A stretch of DNA of 6,795 bases from Anaerolineaceae bacterium (GTDB lineage Bacteria; Chloroflexota; Anaerolineae; Anaerolineales; Anaerolineaceae), in the NCBI GenBank assembly GCA_027348305.1, contig DAIEPS010000097.1:1-6795 (forward strand), given 5' to 3'. Position numbers and translations under genes: made by a program. This document shows, in pieces, positions 1 through 5,565 of this stretch; the first letter of the stretch is position 1; every line of letters starts with the position of its first letter. A model generated the notes under the pieces. The model worked only from the letters and a program-made list of their open reading frames with translations, was not told the DNA's origin and did no database searches.

Positions 1-41
1 TCATCGTCAACCACCAAAACCTTCAATCCAAAAAGAGTCAT
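1..41 (-). CDS. kdpE: Response regulator KdpE, N-terminal fragment (cut by window edge)
   Basis: Only the first 13 codons and two bases of a fourteenth are present, reading MTLFGLKVLVVDD and then a codon beginning GA. A hydrophobic strand followed by the acidic pair DD is the usual start of a response-regulator receiver domain, where the acidic residues help bind Mg2+ near the phospho-acceptor Asp. The ATG overlaps the kdpD stop codon as ATGA, and an AAGG (52-55) ending 10 nt upstream can serve as a weak Shine-Dalgarno. Position directly behind kdpD makes KdpE, the DNA-binding activator of kdp transcription, by far the most likely identity. The effector domain is outside the window, so the OmpR-type fold cannot be confirmed. 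Confidence 0.85.
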   Translation of the reverse strand, partial: MTLFGLKVLVVDD

Positions 42-2689
42 GGTTTTTTTGCCTTTGGCAGAGTGATGGTGATCACTGTTCCACCGCCTTCACGGTTTGA
101 CGCGCTTATCCTGCCACCTATGGTTTCGATAATTCCCTTACAAATGGCCAGGCCCAGCCCGGTTCCTGTGACACTCTCAGGCCTGGATACTCGATAAAAC
201 TTATCAAAAACCCTTTCAAGGTCTTCCTTGGGTATCCCGATTCCACGGTCACTGACAAGAATGCAGATCTCTTTTTCTGTTTGTGTGACATCGATATCAA
301 TTTGGGTGTCTTTGGGAGAATATTTAATGGCATTGTCAATAACATTTACAAGCACTTGGCCAAACAGAGCAAAATCAAGAGATACAAGAGGTAACCCTTC
401 TGGGATCGTGACCACAATGGGTTTCTTGCCAAGGCGTTCTTCCAATTGATCAAGCGCTGCTCCGATCGCATCCTGAATGTCGCTGGGTTCCATCCTGAGA
501 TGGATGGCATTGGCTTCAAGCCTGGTCATGTTCAACAGGTTGCCGACCAACCGGTTGAGGCGTTCTGCCTCGCCATAAGCCGTTTCAAGCAGGCTGCTGC
601 GATCTTCTTGATTAATATTCAGTGATTCTTCACGCAGGCTGCTCAATGCACCCGTAATACTTACCAATGGCGTGCGCAGATCATGTGATATGGAGTTGAG
701 AAGTGCGGTCTGCAGTTTTTCTGTCGCTTGCAGCAATTCTGCCTGCCGGGCCTGTTCAGCCAGCCTGGCGCGTTCCACCGCCAGGGCTGCTTGATTGGCA
801 AAAGTATAAAAGGTCTGTCTTTGGTCAGGAGAAAGCGATTTTTCGCCTTCTTTTGGGTGAATCCCAAGAACGCCGATCTGTCCGCGGGCTGTTTTGAGAG
901 GCTGGCAGCGCAATGAGGCAGCTGGAAGTGTATCGGTTCCCGCACCGGCAGTTTGATCATGTTCAAAAGACCAGGTGGCCACAGCCATTTCGTTGTCATC
1001 AGGTGTATATTCCGCGGTTGAGGCATATAACCTTAATGTTCCATTTTCAGGCAGGAAGATCGCAACGTCGCGGCCAAAAACTTCGCTGATATGGCTGATC
1101 ACAATCTCGGCAACCTGGCGCAGGTCTGTTGCAGAGGTCAGGTCTCGACCCAATGTATATAGCGCCGAGGTGTGTGCTTCTCGCTGGATCGCCGCTTCCG
1201 CTTGTTCCTGGGTTCTTGCTGTAAGGGTGCTGACAACGATACTGACCAAAAATAGACCAACAAATGTAATGAAATATTGTGTGTCAGAGACCGCAAAGGT
1301 TAAATACGGCGGCACAAGGAAGAAGTCAAATGCCAGCACTCCCAAAAATGAAGTTGTTAATGCCGGTCCACGTCCAAGGTAAACCGCTGCGACCACCGTG
1401 CTGACGAGGTAAAGCATCACCAGGTTTACTGGTTCCAAACTCGTATGGATTAATCGTCCAAGGATCGTCGTAAGTGCGACCAATCCGATGGCAAGAAAGT
1501 ATCTCCAATAGGGTTGATGCAGATGTAACTCTTCAGGAACCTTTGAGGGTTTAATTTCCGGTGCTTCGTTGATCACATAAACATCAATATCACCGCTGGT
1601 ATAGATCAGTTGATCAACAATGGAACCCGACAACATTTCCATCCAGCGCGGACGAATCGGTTTGCCCACCACGATTTTGGTTACGTTATGTTTTTTAGCA
1701 TAGGCCAAAACTGCTTCTGGAATGGAGCGCCCGGTGAGGATGCGTGTTCGCGCCCCCAGCTCTTCAGCAAGCTGCATGGTTTTTGCTACTCGTTCAATAT
1801 TGGCTTCATTTAATTCAGGTTTTGAAGTCAAATTCACATGAACTGCGAACCATTCCGCTTTTAGTTCGTCAGATAATCGCCGTGTTGTGCGCACCAACTT
1901 TTCAGACAGCGGACTTGGGCTGACACACACCAGCAATCGTTCGGCAACCGCCCAAGGACCCTGAATCGCTCGTGTCCGCATATAGTTGCGCATCTGTGAA
2001 TCGATCCGTTCGGCTGCTCGCCTGAGCGACATCTCACGCAATGCAGAAAGATTTCCCTTACGGAAGAACTTTTCAATCGCACGTTTTGCCTGTTCAGGAA
2101 CGTAAACTTTTCCTTCTTTTAACCTGATCAACAGTTCATCCGGTGGCAGGTCGATCACCTCGATCTCTGAGGCTTTATCCAATACCTTATCCGGAACCGT
2201 TTCGCGTACGATAATGCCTGTCACCTGCGCCACAACATCATTCATGCTTTCGAGATGCTGAATATTTAATGTCGTGTAAACATCAATTCCGGCATCCAGA
2301 ATATCGTCGACGTCAAGGTAACGTTTGGGGTGTCGTGAATTTGGAGCATTGGTGTGTGCAAATTCATCCACCAGCACCAGTTCAGGTTTCCTTTTTATGA
2401 CTGCATCCGTGTTTAACTCAGGGAGTTTGATGTCGTGATACTCAACCTGCCTGAGTGGAAGAATTTCAAGCCCCTTCACCAATGATTCTGTATCCACGCG
2501 GCCATGGGTTTCGATATAACCAATGACCACATCCACCCCCTGCTGCTGCCGTTGGTGCGCGGCTTCAAGCATGGCGTAGGTTTTTCCCACTCCTGCGGCA
2601 TAACCCAGGAATATCTTCAACTTTCCACGGGAAGGCTCTTCCGTTTTTAGTTGTTTCAGAAGTTCATCAGGATCAGGGCGCGGGTTCAT
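38..2689 (-). CDS. kdpD: Sensor histidine kinase KdpD, full length
   Basis: Membrane sensor kinase of the KdpD/KdpE two-component system, which turns on the transporter genes when K+ is limiting. The protein has 883 residues from the ATG; E. coli KdpD has 894. Domains in order: the KdpD N-terminal domain with a P-loop (GYAAGVGKT, 29-37) and Walker B LVLVDE (104-109); a universal-stress-protein domain (about 250-376); four closely spaced membrane helices (about 394-491); a GAF-like region (about 520-640); the HisKA dimerisation domain with phospho-acceptor His669 in the H box SISHDLRTP; and the HATPase domain with N box Asn786 (DNAIKYSP), G1 DRGIGI (814-819), F box FDKFYR and G2 GTGLGLAI (842-849). 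All catalytic motifs are intact. The start is ambiguous: GTG at 2692 is immediately followed by ATG at 2689. The gap to kdpC is 2 or 5 nt, and the gene ends in an ATGA overlap with kdpE. Confidence 0.98.
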   Translation of the reverse strand: MNPRPDPDELLKQLKTEEPSRGKLKIFLGYAAGVGKTYAMLEAAHQRQQQGVDVVIGYIETHGRVDTESLVKGLEILPLRQVEYHDIKLPELNTDAVIKRKPELVLVDEFAHTNAPNSRHPKRYLDVDDILDAGIDVYTTLNIQHLESMNDVVAQVTGIIVRETVPDKVLDKASEIEVIDLPPDELLIRLKEGKVYVPEQAKRAIEKFFRKGNLSALREMSLRRAAERIDSQMRNYMRTRAIQGPWAVAERLLVCVSPSPLSEKLVRTTRRLSDELKAEWFAVHVNLTSKPELNEANIERVAKTMQLAEELGARTRILTGRSIPEAVLAYAKKHNVTKIVVGKPIRPRWMEMLSGSIVDQLIYTSGDIDVYVINEAPEIKPSKVPEELHLHQPYWRYFLAIGLVALTTILGRLIHTSLEPVNLVMLYLVSTVVAAVYLGRGPALTTSFLGVLAFDFFLVPPYLTFAVSDTQYFITFVGLFLVSIVVSTLTARTQEQAEAAIQREAHTSALYTLGRDLTSATDLRQVAEIVISHISEVFGRDVAIFLPENGTLRLYASTAEYTPDDNEMAVATWSFEHDQTAGAGTDTLPAASLRCQPLKTARGQIGVLGIHPKEGEKSLSPDQRQTFYTFANQAALAVERARLAEQARQAELLQATEKLQTALLNSISHDLRTPLVSITGALSSLREESLNINQEDRSSLLETAYGEAERLNRLVGNLLNMTRLEANAIHLRMEPSDIQDAIGAALDQLEERLGKKPIVVTIPEGLPLVSLDFALFGQVLVNVIDNAIKYSPKDTQIDIDVTQTEKEICILVSDRGIGIPKEDLERVFDKFYRVSRPESVTGTGLGLAICKGIIETIGGRISASNREGGGTVITITLPKAKKP
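44..50 (-). other. A7 heptamer at the kdpD/kdpE overlap, possible -1 slippery site
   Basis: On the minus strand the last kdpD codons read GCA AAA AAA CCA TGA, so seven A residues stand in the phase A-AAA-AAA, the arrangement used by -1 frameshift signals. One step back puts the ribosome in the frame ACC ATG ACT, which is the kdpE frame and has no stop before the kdpE start. The heptamer ends 2 nt before the kdpE ATG. An AAGG lies only 2 nt upstream of the run, not the roughly 10 nt typical of a stimulatory Shine-Dalgarno as in dnaX. No strong downstream hairpin could be judged because the window ends. The slip is a possibility only. Confidence 0.3.
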
Positions 2690-2694
2690 CACTA

Positions 2695-3285
2695 TTATTT
2701 TATACCTTCCAGCGCAAGATTTAACTGTAATACATTCACTCTTGCTTCGCCCAACACACCAAATTGAGGTTGTTCGATGAATTGGTTAACCAATTTCATA
2801 ACTGTTGCCTCGCTCATGCCCCGAGCTAAAGCGACTCTTTGAACCTGGTAATAAGCTGCTGCAATACTGATATCCGGATCCAAACCAGATGCGGATGCGG
2901 TGACAAGGTCGACAGGTATCAGCGACGAATTGACTGGGCTATTACCTTTCAAGATATTAACACGCCCCTGAACTGTATCGATCAGTGATTGAGAGAGAGG
3001 ACCAAGGTTAGAGCCTGAAGAACCGGTCAAGGTTTTTTGATCGTAAGCATTATAGGGGTTCGTTGCAGTCGCAGAAGGCCTGCCCCAGAAAAATCCAGCC
3101 CCTGTGAAATTTTGCCCGATCAATTCTGAACCCATCAATTGACCATTGACTCTGATCAAGCTGCCATTTGCCTGAGATGGGAAGATCAATTGAGCCAATC
3201 CAGTGACCGTCAGGGGATAAAGGACCCCAGTGATCAGCACCAACACCCCAAAGAGGATGATAAGTGGACGCATTTGTGTTTTCAT
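2695..3285 (-). CDS. kdpC: K+-transporting ATPase subunit KdpC
   Basis: Accessory subunit of the KdpFABC complex, anchored by one N-terminal helix (about residues 6-31) with the rest outside the cytoplasmic membrane; it is needed for high-affinity K+ transport. The product is 196 residues; E. coli KdpC is 190. Conserved family blocks are visible: GSELIGQNF (52-60), FFWGRPS (65-71), GSNLGP (91-96), PVDLVTASASGLDPDIS (124-140) and ARVNVLQLNLAL (181-192). The ATG at 3285 was chosen because AGGAG stands 10 nt upstream and the codon overlaps the stop of the small upstream gene (TAATG). A longer in-frame reading from 3321 would add 12 unlike residues and overlap that gene by 37 nt, and the ATG at 3273 has no ribosome site. 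No anomalies were seen. Confidence 0.98.
   Translation of the reverse strand: MKTQMRPLIILFGVLVLITGVLYPLTVTGLAQLIFPSQANGSLIRVNGQLMGSELIGQNFTGAGFFWGRPSATATNPYNAYDQKTLTGSSGSNLGPLSQSLIDTVQGRVNILKGNSPVNSSLIPVDLVTASASGLDPDISIAAAYYQVQRVALARGMSEATVMKLVNQFIEQPQFGVLGEARVNVLQLNLALEGIK
2705..2710 (-). promoter_or_regulatory. Weak, distant Shine-Dalgarno for kdpD
   Basis: GGAAGG lies inside the last codons of kdpC, 12 nt before the GTG at 2692 and 15 nt before the ATG at 2689. Both spacings are long, and the stretch between is AT-rich (TATAAAATAATA). Independent initiation is therefore probably weak. Ribosomes that finish kdpC only 2-5 nt away may supply most kdpD translation, which would keep the sensor scarcer than the pump. 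That last point is inference. Confidence 0.45.
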
Positions 3286-3455
3286 TAACTCAGCACTCCT
3301 GAAGAGAAGATCACAATCCATACGATTGAAGCGAGTAGTAACCAGGGGTGAAAAACGGTGGGAATTTTAAATAGATAGGGAGCAAACCCCACTACCACAA
3401 CAGCCAAAGTGGAGAAATATCCTGCGAATTTGATCAAATGGCGTTTTTTCATCAT
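3285..3455 (-). CDS. Small two-helix membrane protein between kdpB and kdpC (KdpG-position or KdpF-like)
   Basis: A 56-codon gene running from tandem ATGs at 3455 and 3452 to a TAA that shares one base with the kdpC start codon. The product begins with a basic patch (MMKKRH), has a hydrophobic helix at about residues 9-29 rich in Val, Ala and Phe, a short turn (KIPTVFHP), and a second hydrophobic helix at about 38-55 ending almost at the C terminus. By the positive-inside rule both ends would face the cytoplasm. AGGAG at 3460-3464 gives a strong ribosome site, and its spacing (7 nt) favours the second ATG. Known context: E. coli KdpF is a 29-residue single-helix subunit encoded before kdpA, while Anabaena kdp operons carry a gene called kdpG between kdpB and kdpC. 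I cannot establish homology to either. A small accessory or stabilising subunit of the pump is the likeliest role, by inference from position and shape. Confidence 0.85.
   Translation of the reverse strand: MMKKRHLIKFAGYFSTLAVVVVGFAPYLFKIPTVFHPWLLLASIVWIVIFSSGVLS
3296..3300 (-). promoter_or_regulatory. Shine-Dalgarno of kdpC, decides its start
   Basis: AGGAG on the minus strand lies inside the final codons of the preceding small gene, with 10 nt to the ATG at 3285. It supports that start over the in-frame alternatives at 3321 and 3273. Together with the TAATG overlap it suggests that kdpC translation is coupled to translation of the small gene. Confidence 0.75.
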
Positions 3456-3459
3456 TTTT

Positions 3460-3464
3460 CTCCT
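3460..3464 (-). promoter_or_regulatory. Shine-Dalgarno of the small membrane-protein gene, overlapping the kdpB stop
   Basis: AGGAG on the minus strand shares its first two bases with the TAG stop codon of kdpB. It is 4 nt from the ATG at 3455 and 7 nt from the ATG at 3452; the second spacing is nearer the optimum. This site is good evidence that the short reading frame is translated and is not just filler between kdpB and kdpC. Confidence 0.75.
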
Positions 3465-5565
3465 AGAGTAAATGTAAGAAAGCTAAAAGCATGTCGATCA
3501 ATTTGATGCCAATAAATGGGGCTATCAAGCCGCCCAAACCATAAAAAAGAAGGTTGTCTCGCAGCAATTGTGCAGCAGGTTTGGGTCGATATGGAACGCC
3601 CTTAAGCGCCAATGGGATCAAGGCGATTATGATGAGGGCATTAAAGATCACCGCAGAGAGGATGGCGCTTTCAGGCGATGTCAACCGCATGAAATTCAAC
3701 CTTTGCAGGATAGGGTAAGTTGATGCAAAAGCCGCTGGGATGATCGCAAAATATTTGCTGACATCGTTGGCAATGCTGAACGTGGTCAACGATCCACGGG
3801 TCATCAGCAATTGCTTGCCGATCTCGACGATCTCGATCAACTTGGTGGGGTTGCTGTCCAGGTCGATCATATTCGCGGCTTCACGCGCCGGTTGGGTACC
3901 GGTGTTCATCGCTACTGCCACATCCGCCTGTGCCAGGGCTGGGGCATCGTTTGTTCCATCTCCCGTCATCGCCACCAGACGCCCGCCGCTTTGGTACTCG
4001 CGGATCAGTTTGAGTTTGGTCTCAGGGGTGGCTTGCGCCAAAAAATCGTCCACGCCTGCTTCAGCCGCGATCGCCGCCGCCGTGAGCGGGTTGTCGCCCG
4101 TGATCATTACCGTTTTGATGCCCATTTTCCGAAGCTGCGCAAAACGTTCTTTGATGCCGCCTTTGACGATATCTTTGAGGTGAATGACACCCAGCGCCTC
4201 GCCGTTCTTTGTCACCACCAGCGGGGTTCCACCACTGTTGGCGATGCTTTCCACCGCGGAGAGAAGATCCATCGGGATCCTTTTTCCATTGGCTTCGATC
4301 AACGCCATCATCGTGTCTGGCGCGCCTTTGCGGATCTGCGTGCCGTTGAAATCCACACCCGAAATGCGCGTTTGCGCTGTAAAGGGGATGAAGTGCATCC
4401 CGCCTGGGGCTTTTTGGCTGGCGCCCATCGGCTGCCCTCGCAAACCGAACAATTCTTTAGCCAGCACCACGATCGAGCGTCCTTCAGGCGTTTCATCCAC
4501 CAATGAAGCTAGTTGCGCAGCCTCGGCAAGTTCATTCGTTTTGACGCCGTTGACCGGCGTGAAAGCCACTGCCTGCCGGTTGCCCAGTGTAATGGTGCCT
4601 GTCTTGTCCAGCATCAACACGTCCACATCTCCGGCAGCTTCAACCGCACGTCCAGACATGGCGATCACGTTGCGTTGGATCAAGCGGTCCATGCCGGCAA
4701 TGCCAATGGCCGAAAGTAGCCCGCCAATTGTGGTCGGGATGAGGCAGATCAACAAAGCGATCAACACCGTGATGGTGATGGGGGTTCCCTGCCCTGCAAC
4801 ATGCACACTGAACTGCGAGAATGGCAGCAGGGTCATGCAAACCACCAGAAACACGATGGTGAAACTCGAAAGTAAAATACTCAGCGCGATTTCGTTGGGG
4901 GTTTTCTGGCGTTTTGCACCTTCCACCAGCGAGATCATCTGGTCCAGAAAACCCTGGCCGGGATCAGCGCTGACACGCACAATTAACCAATCTGAGAGCA
5001 GTCGCGTTCCGCCGGTCACCGCCGAGCGATCGCCACCCGCTTCACGCACCACAGGCGCAGATTCACCGGTGACGGCGCTTTCATCCACGGATGCAATGCC
5101 GCACACGATTTCACCATCTGCTGGCAGGATATCTCCAGATTCAACCAGGAAGAGATCATTCTTGATTAACTTTGTTGAAGACACCAGAGTTACAACCTTC
5201 AGCGCAGCATCAAGTGTTGTTGCGGCGCCTTGCAGTCGTTTCGCCGGGGTATCCTGACGCGCCTTGCGCAATGATTCCGCCTGGGCTTTGCCGCGTCCTT
5301 CGGCCAAAGCTTCTGAAAAGTTGGCAAATAGCACTGTAAACCACAGCCAGATGGAGATTGCGCCGATGAAACCTGCTGGGGCCTCACCTTTGCCAACCAG
5401 TGCCTGGATCCATAAAACCGTGGTCAGCAGACTGCCCACCTCGGTGACAAACATCACCGGGTTGCGCACCTGATGTCGGGGATTCAGCTTCTTGAATGCC
5501 TCGATGAGGGCGTGGCGGTAAAGTTCACCGCGATTATTCTTGAGTAAGGGTTTATCGCGGTTCAT
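3463..5565 (-). CDS. kdpB: K+-transporting P-type ATPase, catalytic subunit KdpB
   Basis: Catalytic subunit of the Kdp pump, which hydrolyses ATP through an aspartyl-phosphate to drive K+ uptake with KdpA. It has 700 residues (E. coli 682) and is clearly complete. Visible parts: paired N-terminal helices (about 38-85); the actuator-domain motif TGES (166-169); the helix pair around the conserved CLIPTTIGG (about 225-290); the phosphorylation site DKTGTIT with Asp320; the nucleotide-binding motifs FTAQTR (395-400) and RKG with Lys413; TGDN (489-492) and TGDGTND (534-540); the membrane motif NDVSKYF, whose Asp601 and Lys604 match the charged pair Asp583/Lys586 of E. coli; and C-terminal helices to residue 697. 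The ATG at 5565 was chosen because AGGAAGG lies 8 nt upstream, it overlaps the kdpA stop (TAATG), and family similarity starts there. All key residues are present. Confidence 0.99.
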   Translation of the reverse strand: MNRDKPLLKNNRGELYRHALIEAFKKLNPRHQVRNPVMFVTEVGSLLTTVLWIQALVGKGEAPAGFIGAISIWLWFTVLFANFSEALAEGRGKAQAESLRKARQDTPAKRLQGAATTLDAALKVVTLVSSTKLIKNDLFLVESGDILPADGEIVCGIASVDESAVTGESAPVVREAGGDRSAVTGGTRLLSDWLIVRVSADPGQGFLDQMISLVEGAKRQKTPNEIALSILLSSFTIVFLVVCMTLLPFSQFSVHVAGQGTPITITVLIALLICLIPTTIGGLLSAIGIAGMDRLIQRNVIAMSGRAVEAAGDVDVLMLDKTGTITLGNRQAVAFTPVNGVKTNELAEAAQLASLVDETPEGRSIVVLAKELFGLRGQPMGASQKAPGGMHFIPFTAQTRISGVDFNGTQIRKGAPDTMMALIEANGKRIPMDLLSAVESIANSGGTPLVVTKNGEALGVIHLKDIVKGGIKERFAQLRKMGIKTVMITGDNPLTAAAIAAEAGVDDFLAQATPETKLKLIREYQSGGRLVAMTGDGTNDAPALAQADVAVAMNTGTQPAREAANMIDLDSNPTKLIEIVEIGKQLLMTRGSLTTFSIANDVSKYFAIIPAAFASTYPILQRLNFMRLTSPESAILSAVIFNALIIIALIPLALKGVPYRPKPAAQLLRDNLLFYGLGGLIAPFIGIKLIDMLLAFLHLL

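Noticed and set aside
975..1382. Plus-strand open frame of 135 codons opposite the GAF and membrane part of kdpD
   Set aside because: It is antisense to intact kdpD, and no domain or neighbour supports it.
2694..2740. Possible sigma-70 promoter for kdpDE, with TATAAA at 2700-2705 just before kdpD
   Set aside because: No TTGACA-like box is found at 16-18 nt; the nearest candidate, TTACAG, is about 20 nt away. The implied transcript would start at the kdpD start codon. AT-rich sequence at a gene junction explains it.
3286..3321. A 12-residue N-terminal extension of KdpC
   Set aside because: It would overlap the small membrane-protein gene in another frame. The ATG at 3285 has AGGAG at 10 nt, and the family's N-terminal helix starts right after it.
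4020..4500. Higher G+C in the middle of kdpB than in kdpC, kdpD and the small gene
   Set aside because: The stretch codes for the highly conserved Ala- and Gly-rich P and N domains, which raises G+C by itself. There is no break in synteny or frame to suggest transfer.
3811..4506. Plus-strand open frame of 231 codons opposite kdpB
   Set aside because: The product is rich in His, Arg and Phe with no recognisable motif and lies entirely antisense to the conserved P- and N-domain codons of kdpB, so it is a shadow.
4184..5257. Long plus-strand open frame of 357 codons opposite kdpB
   Set aside because: It is antisense to the highly conserved KdpB coding sequence. Its product is rich in Ser, Thr, Pro and Arg with no recognisable domain, as expected for a shadow frame opposite a strongly coding gene.
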